Shown here piece after piece: positions 9,668-18,905 of a stretch of 64,000 nt of DNA (its first letter is position 1; each line of letters begins with the position of its first letter). The position numbers and the translations under genes are program-made. Under the pieces are notes generated by a model, which saw nothing but the letters and a program-made list of their open reading frames with translations, ran no database searches and was not told the DNA's origin. Source of the DNA: Mycobacterium sp. MBM (GTDB lineage: Bacteria > Actinomycetota > Actinomycetes > Mycobacteriales > Mycobacteriaceae). The DNA lies in NCBI GenBank assembly GCA_021648845.1, contig JAKJHY010000004.1:1-64000 (forward strand). The letters run 5' to 3'.

Positions 9668-10237
9668 ATGCCTGATGAGCAAACCCGGGGGCTGTCCGCT
9701 TATGGCATCGCCGCAATCGTGTTCGGGGTGATCGGTGTTGCCGCCGCGGTCCTGGCCGCGATGATCTGGTCCGGTCACCGCGGCGAGGTCACCGAACGGG
9801 CACACCAGACCGAGGTGCTGCAGGCCGCCGCGGACTGGACCGGACTGCTGATCAACCTGAACAAGGACTCGGCCGCCGAGAATCTGCAGCAGCTGCGCGA
9901 CGGCACCGTCGGCCAGCTCAACGTCGAGTTCGACAGCACCATGGCGCCGTTCACCAGCCTGGTGACCAAACTCGACTCCAAGACCGTCGGCCAGGTCGAA
10001 TCGGTGTCCATCGAGACGCTGCACCACCAGCCCGGTGACACCGGGGACGGGCCGCGGGACGAGGCGCAACCGGAGCTGGCGACGGTGGCCTCACGCACCG
10101 ACACCGTGCTGGTGGTGGCCACCTCGGTGAACCAGAACGCCGGCGCACAGCCGACGACGGTGCGCTGGAATCTGCGCCTGGATGTCGCCGACGTGGACGG
10201 CGAGCTGCTGATCTCGCGCCTGGAGACGATCCGATGA
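9668..10237 (+). CDS. omamA: Orphaned Mce-associated membrane protein OmamA
   Basis: This 189-aa protein has one N-terminal membrane helix (about 13-35) and an extracytoplasmic NTF2/SnoaL-like domain, the architecture of Mce-associated (Mam) proteins. Synteny with Rv0199 (between zmp1 and mmpL11) identifies it as OmamA, which in mycobacteria stabilises Mce1 and Mce4 lipid importers although it is encoded away from mce operons. Its stop overlaps the next start (ATGA), so it is translated with omamB. No enzymatic residues are recognised and a scaffold role is expected. Confidence 0.85.
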   Translation: MPDEQTRGLSAYGIAAIVFGVIGVAAAVLAAMIWSGHRGEVTERAHQTEVLQAAADWTGLLINLNKDSAAENLQQLRDGTVGQLNVEFDSTMAPFTSLVTKLDSKTVGQVESVSIETLHHQPGDTGDGPRDEAQPELATVASRTDTVLVVATSVNQNAGAQPTTVRWNLRLDVADVDGELLISRLETIR

Positions 10238-10923
10238 CCAATCGGCTCCGGGTGCTGGCCGTCGATATCATCGCGCCGCTGTCGGCCATCGCGGCACTGG
10301 TCTTCATCGGTGCGGCGCTGGCCTGGCCGCGCTGGTGGGTGGCCGTCTGCACCGCGCTCGCCCTGCTGATCGTGCAGGGCGTCGTGGTCAACCTGGTGCT
10401 CTACCGCCGCGACGGTGTCACCGTCGGCACCGATGACGATGGTCCGGCACTGCGCTGCGGGGTGATCGCGCTCGCGGCGGCGGCGCTGGCGGCGAGCGTG
10501 TTCGTCGGCTACACGCAGTGGACGCTGCCCGACCGCAACCTCAACCGGGACAGCGCCGAGGTGGTCGGCATCGCCAGCAGTGTCTCGGAGGCCTCGGCGA
10601 CCTTTTCGCCGAGCAGTCCCAATGCGTCGATCGACCGGGCGACTGCGTTGATGTCGCCGCGGCGAGCCGAGGCCTACCGCGCCGAATTCGCGGCTGTGGC
10701 AAAGGATCTGACCAGCCGCAACATCTCCGGTCAAGCACAGACCATCTCGGCGGGGGTGGAGGCCATCGGGCCCGCGGTGGCCAGTGTCGCCGTCGTCATG
10801 CGCGGCACCCAGAACGCGCCGGGCAAACCGGCGGATATCGCGGTGCTCGCACTGCGGGTGACGCTGGAGAAGGAAGACGGCAGGTGGCTGGTGACCGACG
10901 TGACACCGATCAACGCCCGCTGA
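10234..10923 (+). CDS. omamB: Orphaned Mce-associated membrane protein OmamB
   Basis: This 229-aa product has three N-terminal hydrophobic segments (about 10-30, 36-56 and 72-92) followed by an extracytoplasmic NTF2-like domain similar in design to the preceding protein. It overlaps omamA by 4 nt and corresponds to Rv0200 by position and type. The two probably act as a pair beside Mce transporters in lipid uptake. The assignment rests on architecture and synteny; there is no catalytic motif. Confidence 0.78.
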   Translation: MTNRLRVLAVDIIAPLSAIAALVFIGAALAWPRWWVAVCTALALLIVQGVVVNLVLYRRDGVTVGTDDDGPALRCGVIALAAAALAASVFVGYTQWTLPDRNLNRDSAEVVGIASSVSEASATFSPSSPNASIDRATALMSPRRAEAYRAEFAAVAKDLTSRNISGQAQTISAGVEAIGPAVASVAVVMRGTQNAPGKPADIAVLALRVTLEKEDGRWLVTDVTPINAR

Positions 10924-10926
10924 GCG

Positions 10927-11424
10927 TCAGCCCGAGTTGGCGGCGCGCTGGGCCCGGATCCGGGCGAACCGGTCCGAGAGCCGGCGCATCCGGATCATCA
11001 GCGTGGCCGACGGGGTGATCTCACCGTCCAGGAAACCGGTGAGCTCCTCACCGGGCACCCCGATGCGGGACGCGAATTCCGGCTCGCCGAGCCCGGAGCG
11101 TTCCAGCAGCTGACGGACGTGTCGGGACACCTCGGCGCGTTCGTTGGCCGCCAGGTGTTCGCGGGCCTTCTCCAGGACCTCGGTCAGCGCGGCAGAAACC
11201 CCGTAGGGCTGCTCGGTCTCCAGCACCTCCTCGACCTGGCGGGCCGTCCTACCGTACGGGTCACGCTTGATGGCCGCGACGATGCGCTGCCAGATCTCCA
11301 GGTCGTCGTTGTCCAACGCGGACCGTATCGCCGACGTCGGCCAGAACTCGACCGGCCGGGCATCCGGTCGACTGAAATCTCCGTCACCCTGCCGGCTGGG
11401 CGAGGGCTTGGCGGCCACACTCAC
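10927..11424 (-). CDS. Small helix-turn-helix protein, Rv0201c-like
   Basis: This is a 165-aa protein. GTG 11424 is chosen because it overlaps the mmpL11 stop as GTGA; another GTG lies at 11418. The C-terminal third (about 105-150) looks like an XRE-type helix-turn-helix, reading GLGEPEFASRIGVPGEELTGFLDG, with an Arg-rich tail. The middle contains RDPYGRTARQVEEVLE, a helical segment of unknown role. It is co-transcribed with mmpL11, as in M. tuberculosis. It could be a local regulator or a structural partner; the sequence does not decide. Confidence 0.75.
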   Translation of the reverse strand: MSVAAKPSPSRQGDGDFSRPDARPVEFWPTSAIRSALDNDDLEIWQRIVAAIKRDPYGRTARQVEEVLETEQPYGVSAALTEVLEKAREHLAANERAEVSRHVRQLLERSGLGEPEFASRIGVPGEELTGFLDGEITPSATLMIRMRRLSDRFARIRAQRAANSG

Positions 11425-14288
11425 TTCGCCTCCTCCAGCATCGCTACGGCCACCGACAGGCAGCGCTGTCGCACGGTGGCCCAATCTGCATCGGTTTGTT
11501 CCGGTGTGTCCGGGTCGTCCGATGGGCGCGGGTCCGCCAGCCGTCGAACCAGTTGGGTGGCCACCCAGTGCGCCCGCGGGCGTTGTCCACAGTAGTACCG
11601 GTCCATCCCGGTGAGGACGCGGGCCGCGGTGTGAGTTTCCATCGAATCCACCAGCCGGGCGAACTCGGCGTAGTCCTTCGTGCTGTTGCGGCACATCAGC
11701 AGGTAGCTCTTCAACCGCAGCGTCTCCGCGCCGGTCGGGATGAGCAGCCGGTCACCGGTGGGCAGCTGCACATTGGTGGCCTCCATCGGTCCGCGGCGCT
11801 GCACCGGCAGTCCCTCGGAGTCCGAGGCGGTGGCCGGTACATCAAGGGACAAGGCGTCGAGGGCGACGTTGAGCCGTCCGCGCCACATGGTGATCGGATG
11901 CACCGGCCGGGGCGCGCCGTTGGTCGGGATGCGCCCGCTGAAGCGTCGCGCCCCGACCACATCGGGCCCCGGGCCGCAACCGCTGAACGCCAGCGGGTCG
12001 GGCACCACCACGGTCTGCGGGGCGAGGCTCTTGAGCTTGGCGGCGGATTTGACCACCATCCGCAGGTCCGCGCCGGGCGCGGCGGCCGCGGTTTCGGGAA
12101 CCATCACCAGATCGGTGATATCGACCTTGGGCAGCGGCTTCTCGAAGTCGACCGACGGCAGGATCCTGTCCAGCCAGCGCGGCAGCCACCAATTCCACTG
12201 GTCGAACATCGCCATCAGCGCCGGTACCAGGACCAACCGGACGATGGTGGCGTCCACGGCGATGGCGGTCGCGCAGGCCACCCCGATCTGGGCGACCAGC
12301 GGCATGCCCGCGAAGGCGAAGCCGATGAACACGGCGATCATGATCAGCGCGGCGCTGGTGATGGTGCGAGCACTGGTCGACACCCCATAGGTGACGGCGT
12401 CGCGGGTGTTGTTGGTGATCAGATACCGTTCCCGGATCCTGGTCAGCAGGAAGATCTCGTAGTCCATCGACAGGCCGAACGTCATCGCCAGCACCAGCGG
12501 CGGGACCGTGCTGTCCAGCGACTCCAGCGGTGCGAAACCCAGGTCCTCCAGCCAGCCCCACTGGAACACCACGACCAGGCTGCCGTAGGCGGCCGCCACC
12601 GACAGCACCGTCATCAGCACGCCCTTGAAGGCGAGGAACACCGAGCGGATGGCGATCAGCAGCATGACGAAGGCGATCACCGAGACGAACAGGAACACCA
12701 GCGGCTGGACGTTGGACACCTGATCGTCGAAGTCCTTGATCAGTGCCGTCGGACCACCGACGTCGACGCGCACGGCACCGTCCACCCTGGGCAGCTCGCT
12801 GCGCATCCAGTCGACCGACTCGCGGGCCCGGAAGTCTTCGGGGTCCACCGACAGCACCGCAGACATCAGCGCGCTGTCGTCGTCCTTGCCGATCACCGGC
12901 GGTGACACCGTGGCGACATTCGGCCCCTGGGACATCCGTTGCCCGATCGCGTCCAGCGTGGTCCGCGCGGCCGGGCCGTCCGCCGCGCCGTCGGGGAAGC
13001 TCACCAGCACCCGGACCGGGCCGAGCGCACCCGGTCCCAGGGCCTCGGCTGCGGCGTTGACTCCGCCGCGGATCTCATGGCTGGGGTCGAACTGGCGCAG
13101 CATGCTGTTACCGAGCGTCATCGTGAAAGCGGGTGCGGCCATGGTGAGCAGGAAGACCGCCGCCAGCGACGCCGATAGCCACGGGCGCCGCATGACGGCC
13201 CCGATCCAGCGGGTCCAGAATCGGGACTGGGTGGTGTCCGGGCGGCGTGACCAGTGCAGCAGCCGCGATCGTTTGGCCGCGGAGCGCCCGAAGGTGGCCA
13301 GCACCGCCGGGGTCAGCGTGGTCGAGGTCAGTACCGCGACGGCGACAGCGAGGATCGCGCCGGTCGCCATGGACTGCAGCACCGGGGTGTTGATCAGATA
13401 GATGCCGGTCACCGAGGCGATGACGGTGAGCCCGGAGAGCACCACGGCGAGCCCGGAGGTGGCCATCGCCGCGTCGACGGCCTGCGCGGACTCGCGGCCG
13501 GCCCGCAGCTCCTCGCGGTAACGCATCAGGATGAACAGCGAATAGTCGACGGCCAGTGCGATCCCGAACATCGAGACCGTCGAGGTCGCGAACACGCTCA
13601 TCGTGGTCACCGAGGACAACAGGAACACCACGCCCATCGTCACCGCCACGGTGCACATGCCGAGCAGCAGCGGCATCGCCGCAGCGGCCAGCGACCCGAA
13701 CACCGCGAGCAGGATGATCAGGACGACCGGCATGTTCCACTTCTCGGCCTGCGCGATGTCGTGTTTGGTGGCGTACTGCGCGGCGGCGCCGAGCGCACCT
13801 TGGCCGATGACGTAGAGCCGGACCTTGCCGTTCTCGGATTCGCCCGCCGTGTCGCCGTGGATGCCGACCTTGTCGCGCAGTTGGTTGGCGATATCGACGA
13901 CGCCGCTGTTGTTGAAGTCGATCTGCAGCTGGACGACGTAGGGGCGGTCCGGCGCCGGGGGCGGCTGCTGCGGGTTCGGCACTTCCTTGACGCTCGGCAC
14001 CTGCGCGGCGATCCGCTGCAGCTGCGCAACGGCGGCGTTCATGTCCTCGAACGACGCGTCGGCACGCGGTACCGCGACCAACGCCAGCGGTGAGGCCCCC
14101 TGGTCGGGGAACTGTTCCTCGATCTGGCGTTGCACGTGCAGCGACTGTGAGCCGGCGACCTCGAACCCGCCGCCGGTGAGTTGGTCGGACTGATTCATCG
14201 CCAGATAGACCGACGGCACGAGAAGCAGCGCCCAGACCACAAACACCGCCCAGCGATATCTGCGGAGGTTGCTGCTCAAGCGCATCAT
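11421..14288 (-). CDS. mmpL11: RND-family lipid transporter MmpL11
   Basis: This is a 955-aa inner-membrane RND transporter with about twelve membrane helices in two repeats separated by periplasmic domains. The two proton-relay regions are visible as ALAVDYSLFI and FGLSMDYEIFLLTRIRERY. Family similarity begins at MMRLSSNLRRYRW, so ATG 14288 is used although the frame is open far upstream. The cytosolic C-terminal tail of about 230 residues resembles Rv0202c. In mycobacteria MmpL11 exports monomeromycolyl diacylglycerol and mycolate wax esters, and it has been linked to haem uptake with the neighbouring haemophore, which is divergent here. Confidence 0.95.
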   Translation of the reverse strand: MMRLSSNLRRYRWAVFVVWALLLVPSVYLAMNQSDQLTGGGFEVAGSQSLHVQRQIEEQFPDQGASPLALVAVPRADASFEDMNAAVAQLQRIAAQVPSVKEVPNPQQPPPAPDRPYVVQLQIDFNNSGVVDIANQLRDKVGIHGDTAGESENGKVRLYVIGQGALGAAAQYATKHDIAQAEKWNMPVVLIILLAVFGSLAAAAMPLLLGMCTVAVTMGVVFLLSSVTTMSVFATSTVSMFGIALAVDYSLFILMRYREELRAGRESAQAVDAAMATSGLAVVLSGLTVIASVTGIYLINTPVLQSMATGAILAVAVAVLTSTTLTPAVLATFGRSAAKRSRLLHWSRRPDTTQSRFWTRWIGAVMRRPWLSASLAAVFLLTMAAPAFTMTLGNSMLRQFDPSHEIRGGVNAAAEALGPGALGPVRVLVSFPDGAADGPAARTTLDAIGQRMSQGPNVATVSPPVIGKDDDSALMSAVLSVDPEDFRARESVDWMRSELPRVDGAVRVDVGGPTALIKDFDDQVSNVQPLVFLFVSVIAFVMLLIAIRSVFLAFKGVLMTVLSVAAAYGSLVVVFQWGWLEDLGFAPLESLDSTVPPLVLAMTFGLSMDYEIFLLTRIRERYLITNNTRDAVTYGVSTSARTITSAALIMIAVFIGFAFAGMPLVAQIGVACATAIAVDATIVRLVLVPALMAMFDQWNWWLPRWLDRILPSVDFEKPLPKVDITDLVMVPETAAAAPGADLRMVVKSAAKLKSLAPQTVVVPDPLAFSGCGPGPDVVGARRFSGRIPTNGAPRPVHPITMWRGRLNVALDALSLDVPATASDSEGLPVQRRGPMEATNVQLPTGDRLLIPTGAETLRLKSYLLMCRNSTKDYAEFARLVDSMETHTAARVLTGMDRYYCGQRPRAHWVATQLVRRLADPRPSDDPDTPEQTDADWATVRQRCLSVAVAMLEEAK

Positions 14289-14585
14289 GAACTGCTGGAT
14301 GGCGCCCTCTGCCTTTCTCCCCGCGTGGCTGGTAGCCAGAGCGTACCGCAGTAGTCTGTGCGCCGACGGGCGGCGTTTGCACTTGTGACCAGGCCGGAAT
14401 GTTGACCGCGCCGGCCGCGGCGACGAACGTACCCGGGGCGACCTGCGAGTTTGCTGCGCGATTGGTCGCGCGCCGGGGTGGATGGCATGATGGCCCCTGA
14501 TCGTTGTCTGGGTCGGGGACTCGAGCACCGCCGATCGCGTCTGTTCGCGAGCCGGTATCACGTGCATGACTCGAAGGAGTTGCCC

Positions 14586-15110
14586 ATGACCGTCAGCACT
14601 GCCCCGTGGCGTCGCGGACTGTTCGCTGTGTTCGCTGGATCCGCCATCGGTGGGGCCGCCCTGCTCGGCGCCTCCGCGGTGGGCACACCCGCGGCCGAGG
14701 CCGCACCCGATCCGTGCGCGGCCAGCCAGATCGCCAAGACCGTCGGCGCGGTGGCCACCTCGATGGGCACCTACCTGGACGCGCATCCAGCGGCAAACCA
14801 GTCGCTCACCGCGATCGCGGCGCAGCCGGCGGGCCCGCAGTCGCTGGTCGCGACCAAGAACTACTTCGACACCAACCCCGAGACCGCCAAGGACATGCAG
14901 CAACTGCAGGCACCCCTGGTGCGGTTGTCGACCCAATGCAAGCTGCCGGTCACGCTGCCCCAGCTGCTCGGACTGATGCAGGCCGCCCAAACGCCGGCCG
15001 CCGCCCTGCCCGGTGGGCTGGATGCGCTGGCATCCGTCGGCGCCGAGGGTGCCGCCGAGGCCGTGTCCGCTGGCACCGTCCCGGTCGCCGGCGCCGCTAC
15101 TACGCGGTGA
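14586..15110 (+). CDS. Secreted haemophore-like protein (Rv0203 type)
   Basis: This 174-aa secreted protein has a Sec signal of about 39 residues (cleavage near AEA-APDP) and a mycobacterial haemophore-type helical domain with a Cys pair (DPCAAS and STQCKL). The start ATG 14586 follows an AAGGAG ribosome site. It is divergent from mmpL11, exactly as Rv0203 is in M. tuberculosis, where the protein binds haem outside the cell and passes it to MmpL11/MmpL3. The Ala/Gly/Pro-rich C-terminus is low complexity. The 297 bp between it and mmpL11 hold only a small TGGCT-N3-AGCCA repeat (14326-14338). Confidence 0.85.
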   Translation: MTVSTAPWRRGLFAVFAGSAIGGAALLGASAVGTPAAEAAPDPCAASQIAKTVGAVATSMGTYLDAHPAANQSLTAIAAQPAGPQSLVATKNYFDTNPETAKDMQQLQAPLVRLSTQCKLPVTLPQLLGLMQAAQTPAAALPGGLDALASVGAEGAAEAVSAGTVPVAGAATTR

Positions 15111-15125
15111 TGCCGCCCGAGCGGC

Positions 15126-15131
15126 CATAAT
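15126..15131 (+). promoter_or_regulatory. -10 element of a possible leaderless promoter (response regulator)
   Basis: CATAAT ends 6 nt before GTG 15138. It lies in the 27-nt gap behind the haemophore gene, so the two-component pair may have its own start of transcription. Confidence 0.4.
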
Positions 15132-15137
15132 CCAGGT

Positions 15138-15857
15138 GTGCGCACACACGAGCATTCCTCGGCGGAGAACACCGGCCGCACCGTCCTGATGGTCGACGAC
15201 GACCCGGATGTACGGACGTCGGTTGCGCGCGGTCTGCGTCACTCCGGTTTCGACGTCCGGGTCGCCTCGAACGGCAGGGAGGCGCTGCGACTGCTGTCCA
15301 ACGAGGCGCACGACGCGCTCGTGCTCGACGTACAGATGCCCGAACTGGACGGTGTCGCCGTCGTGACGGCGCTGCGGGCGCTCGGCAACGACATCCCCAT
15401 CTGTGTGCTGTCGGCGCGCGACACCGTCAACGACCGCATCGCCGGCCTGGAGGCCGGCGCCGACGACTATCTGACCAAACCGTTCGATCTGGGCGAACTC
15501 GTCGCCCGGCTGCATGCCCTGCTGCGGCGGTCCAGCCACACCGATCAGGAATCGGACGTCATGATCGTGGGGCCGCTGACCATCGACACCGCGCGCCGCC
15601 TGGTCTACGTCGACGGCGAACGCGCCGACCTCACCAAACGCGAGTTCGACCTGCTGGCGGTGCTGGCCGAGAACGCGGGTGTGGTGCTCACCCGGCAGCG
15701 GCTGCTGGAGTTGGTGTGGGGCTACGACTTCGACGTCGACACCAACGTGGCCGACGTGTTCATCTCCTACCTGCGGCGCAAGTTGGAACGCGAGGACCGG
15801 CCCCGGGTGATCCACACCGTCCGGGGTATCGGGTATGTGCTGCGGGAAGAGGCCTAG
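15138..15857 (+). CDS. OmpR-family response regulator, PrrA-like
   Basis: This is a 239-aa response regulator. The receiver domain (about 15-125) has the acidic pair D20/D21, the phosphorylated Asp D64 (LVLDVQMP) and K114 (YLTKP). The winged-helix output domain (about 145-235) carries [16 protein letters not shown] and [19 protein letters not shown]. The sequence is close to PrrA of M. tuberculosis but clearly a paralogue. GTG 15138 is the start. The histidine kinase begins 16 nt after the stop. Targets are unknown; the location between haem and envelope genes is suggestive only. Confidence 0.92.
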   Translation: MRTHEHSSAENTGRTVLMVDDDPDVRTSVARGLRHSGFDVRVASNGREALRLLSNEAHDALVLDVQMPELDGVAVVTALRALGNDIPICVLSARDTVNDRIAGLEAGADDYLTKPFDLGELVARLHALLRRSSHTDQESDVMIVGPLTIDTARRLVYVDGERADLTKREFDLLAVLAENAGVVLTRQRLLELVWGYDFDVDTNVADVFISYLRRKLEREDRPRVIHTVRGIGYVLREEA

Positions 15858-15873
15858 TGATGAGGGAACGCCG

Positions 15874-17307
15874 GTGCGCCTATCGCTACCCCTGATCGGC
15901 CGGTCGGCCTCGCTGCGTACCCGGGTGGCCGTCGCGTCCGCGATCGCGGCGTCGGCGGTGGTCGCCGGCTTCACCGTGCTGACCACGGTGGTGCTCGTCA
16001 ACAATGATGCCGCACAGCTAGATCGGCGACTGGACTCGATCGTCGAGGCGAGTATGTTTCCCGAGCAGCTGTCCGATCCGCGGCGCGGGGTGCTCACCAC
16101 CGGTCGCTCGCGGTCCACCGGGCAGGTGATGTTCCAGCGCGGATTCCAGCTGCCCGCACTGCCGCCCGGCACCGAGACCGTGGAAGTCAACAACGTCGAG
16201 TACCGGGTGCGCACCATCCCGATGGATCAGCAGGGCGGCGGTGTGCTGCTGTCGATTGGTATCCGTGCCGACAGTATCCTGTTGAGCCAGGCCAGAATTC
16301 CGATTTACATTGCGGTCGGCGTGCTGACCGTTCTGGTGGCAGCTGGGTTCGGCTGGCTGCTCGCCGGGCCCGCGGTCCGGCCGCTGCGCAGGCTGACCGA
16401 ACAGACCAAGCAGCTCGGCGACGGCGCCAGACCGGGGGCGCAGATGCCGGCGGTGACCGGCGCCCGCGAAGCCGAGGAACTCTCCGATGCGATGGCCGGC
16501 ATGCTCAGCAGGTTGGTTGCCGCCCAGCAGGCCACCACCCGATCCCTGCAGGCCGCACAGGATTTCGCGGCCAACGCCGCGCACGAACTGCGCACCCCGC
16601 TGACCGCCATGCGGGCCGATCTGGACACCCTGCGGATCCACGACCTGCCCACCGAGGAGCGCGACGAGGTGGTGGCCGATCTGCTGCGCGCGCAACGCCG
16701 GGTCGAGGCGATCATCACCGCGCTGGGGCAGCTGGCCTCCGGGCAACTGGCGCAGGCCGAGGACCGCGAGCACATCGACATCACCGACCTGCTGGACCGG
16801 GTGGCACGCGAAAATGCCCGGACCGACCCACCGGTGCAGATCACGGTGGAGGCCGGCGATGACCTCGGAACGGTATGGGGATGGCCCGGCGGATTGCGGC
16901 TGGCGGTGGACAACCTCGTTCGCAACGCCGTCGCGCACGGCGCGGCGCACCGGATCGTCCTGTCCGGGGTCCGCGAGTCGGACCGGCAGCTGCGCATCGT
17001 CGTCGACGACGACGGGTGTGGCCTGCCCGCCGACGAACGCACCGTGGTGCTGGGTCGGTTCGCCCGGGGAAGCACGGCCGCCCCCGGTGGGTCGGGCCTG
17101 GGCTTGGCGCTGGTCACCCAGCAGGCGGCACTACACGGGGGCCGGCTGGAACTTTCCGACTCCCCGTTGGGCGGTCTGCGGGCCACGCTGACGATCGCCG
17201 ACGGGTCGCCGGATCAGGCCGAGGGCGAGCAGCAGTCCCCGGAGATCAGCGCCGCGCCAGAACCGTCGCGATGGCGCGCCAACCGAGCAGCAGCACGGCG
17301 GTCGTGA
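15874..17307 (+). CDS. Sensor histidine kinase, PrrB-like
   Basis: This is a 477-aa membrane kinase starting at GTG 15874 behind a GAGGGA ribosome site. Two membrane helices (about 15-40 and 140-165) bracket a sensor domain of about 100 residues, followed by HAMP, the dimerisation domain with the H-box FAANAAHELRTPLTAMR, and an ATPase domain with the N-box DNLVRNAVAHG, G1 DDDGCGL and G2 GGSGLGLAL. All catalytic boxes are intact. It is the cognate partner of the preceding regulator. Its last 62 nt overlap the end of the DUF3054 gene on the opposite strand, so its C-terminal tail (Gln/Glu/Pro/Arg-rich) is unlikely to be conserved. Confidence 0.92.
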   Translation: MRLSLPLIGRSASLRTRVAVASAIAASAVVAGFTVLTTVVLVNNDAAQLDRRLDSIVEASMFPEQLSDPRRGVLTTGRSRSTGQVMFQRGFQLPALPPGTETVEVNNVEYRVRTIPMDQQGGGVLLSIGIRADSILLSQARIPIYIAVGVLTVLVAAGFGWLLAGPAVRPLRRLTEQTKQLGDGARPGAQMPAVTGAREAEELSDAMAGMLSRLVAAQQATTRSLQAAQDFAANAAHELRTPLTAMRADLDTLRIHDLPTEERDEVVADLLRAQRRVEAIITALGQLASGQLAQAEDREHIDITDLLDRVARENARTDPPVQITVEAGDDLGTVWGWPGGLRLAVDNLVRNAVAHGAAHRIVLSGVRESDRQLRIVVDDDGCGLPADERTVVLGRFARGSTAAPGGSGLGLALVTQQAALHGGRLELSDSPLGGLRATLTIADGSPDQAEGEQQSPEISAAPEPSRWRANRAAARRS

Positions 17308-17629
17308 TCGAGGCGACCACGATGAAGCTGCCCGCGGTGCCCGCGGAGGTCGCCTTGCGCAACAGCATCCCGACGGCCACGGTGCACACCCAGATGAGCA
17401 GCCCGGTGGGGTAGAGGTTCGTGGGCCGCCGCCAGGCCCGACCGGCGAGCCAGCCGGCCAGCGTTCCGATCACGAACGGCCACGCCGTCTCGGCGATACC
17501 GGTGAGGGTCAGCCCCTCGGCATGGCTGCGTCGGCCGATGGTGCAGAACACCACCACCAACACCACATCGGTGAGCAGCGCCCCCACCACGGGTGCGGCG
17601 CCGGCCCGGGCGGTCCTCGGCTCAGCCAT
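17246..17629 (-). CDS. DUF3054 membrane protein
   Basis: This 127-aa protein has four hydrophobic segments and the DUF3054 pattern (SHAEGLTLTGIAETAWPF, then WLAGRAWRRPTNLYPTGL). DUF3054 proteins are small actinobacterial inner-membrane proteins of unknown function. The start lies 8 nt inside the end of the upstream M23 gene, so it belongs to the same operon. The 3' end overlaps the histidine kinase gene convergently. Confidence 0.8.
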   Translation of the reverse strand: MAEPRTARAGAAPVVGALLTDVVLVVVFCTIGRRSHAEGLTLTGIAETAWPFVIGTLAGWLAGRAWRRPTNLYPTGLLIWVCTVAVGMLLRKATSAGTAGSFIVVASITTAVLLLGWRAIATVLARR

Positions 17630-18905
17630 CGGGATAGTCCATCACATCGGAAACCAATGGCATGACCCGGGTTTCGTCGACGGGTGGCACTCCGGGCTGC
17701 AGTGGCGCCGGTTTGCCCGCCAGCACGGTGTCGACCGCGTCCCCATCGGGCCCAGCGCCCTCGGCCGTGCGCGAGGTCAGCCGGAACCGGTCGATGACGA
17801 ATGGCAGACCGTCGGACTTGAGCGGATCGGGACCGTTCATCACGTGGAAGTGCAGGTGCGGCGCGTCGGAGTTGCCGCTGTTGCCGAGGTCGCCCACGAC
17901 CTGACCGGTGGTGAGCCGATCGCCGGGCTGGACGGCCACCGACCCGGTTTTCAGGTGGGCATAGAACGCGTAGTTCCCGTTGCCGATGTCCTGCACCACA
18001 TGGTTTCCGCCGTACTCGTCCAGGCGGAGCCCGGACGGGCTGACCCCGGGTACCTGCTCGGGGAGATCGTCCACGACGGCGACCACCGGCCCGTCCGCCA
18101 CCGCGTGCACGCCGATACCGAAATACGGGTAGCTGCTCAGCTCCTTGGCCTCGCCTTCGAACAGTCGGCCGTCGGGTCGCAGTTGGACGTAGTCGATCGC
18201 GAACCGCTCCGCGCCCCAGAGTTCGCCGTCGATCGGGTTGATCGCCGTCCGGTGTGCGGTCATCCCGCAGCAGCCGTTGGCATCCCACCACTGCGGGCCG
18301 CGCAGCGGGGGTGCGATGACTGCAGGCTGGCGGCTGGAAACGGTGACGGGCGCGACGGTTTCGCTCACCGTCTCGGGTAGCAGCGGCGGCATCGGCTTGG
18401 TCAACCGCGCATCCACGGTGTGGACGAGATCGGCCGGCGTGCCATTTTCGACGATGGCATCGATCCAGACCAGGGCGGACTGGGACGGTCCGAGCCGGAC
18501 GGTGGGTGCGGTGGTCCCGATGATCCTGGTGCTTGCGGCCAGTGCGTCCCCGCCCAGCGTCAGCAGCGTGGGCCCGCCCGCCCCGGTCCGCACGGCCACC
18601 GAATCCACGGTCACGTCTTGGTCCATCGCGTTGGTCAGCAGTAGCTCATAGGCCAGGTGCGTTCGGCCGTCGGTGGCCGGGACCGGCACCGGCGCGGCCA
18701 GCACCCGGGCCAGCAGCGGTGTCGCGACCGGGGGATCGGCCGGTCGGCTGACCGGCGATGAGCTGGGCGGGGTGCCGGCCGCCGAGCCGGTCGTGGCGGT
18801 CGTGGCGGTCGGGGTGGCGGGCTGTTCCGTGGTCGGCGAACAGCCCGCCACGAGCACGACGGCGCCCAACAGAAATGTTGTCGCCGAACGGATTCGGTGG
18901 GTCAT
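17622..18905 (-). CDS. M23-type peptidase-fold lipoprotein
   Basis: This is a 427-aa secreted lipoprotein with lipobox LVAGC (Cys 22), a Thr/Ser/Pro linker, a beta-rich middle domain and an M23 (LytM-like) domain at about 215-350. The last zinc motif HLHFH is present (APHLHFHVM). The usual first motif HxGxD is replaced by RFAIDY, so the first His ligand is an Arg. A subfamily with this RFAID variant exists and its hydrolase activity is uncertain. The protein may cut peptidoglycan peptides or only bind them. It overlaps the YbhN-like gene upstream (ATGA) and DUF3054 downstream, giving a three-gene envelope operon. Confidence 0.82.
   Translation of the reverse strand: MTHRIRSATTFLLGAVVLVAGCSPTTEQPATPTATTATTGSAAGTPPSSSPVSRPADPPVATPLLARVLAAPVPVPATDGRTHLAYELLLTNAMDQDVTVDSVAVRTGAGGPTLLTLGGDALAASTRIIGTTAPTVRLGPSQSALVWIDAIVENGTPADLVHTVDARLTKPMPPLLPETVSETVAPVTVSSRQPAVIAPPLRGPQWWDANGCCGMTAHRTAINPIDGELWGAERFAIDYVQLRPDGRLFEGEAKELSSYPYFGIGVHAVADGPVVAVVDDLPEQVPGVSPSGLRLDEYGGNHVVQDIGNGNYAFYAHLKTGSVAVQPGDRLTTGQVVGDLGNSGNSDAPHLHFHVMNGPDPLKSDGLPFVIDRFRLTSRTAEGAGPDGDAVDTVLAGKPAPLQPGVPPVDETRVMPLVSDVMDYPDG

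Noticed and set aside
14289..16217. Upstream extension of the mmpL11 frame on the minus strand (over 640 codons)
   Set aside because: It crosses the haemophore and two-component genes; MmpL11 similarity starts at ATG 14288.
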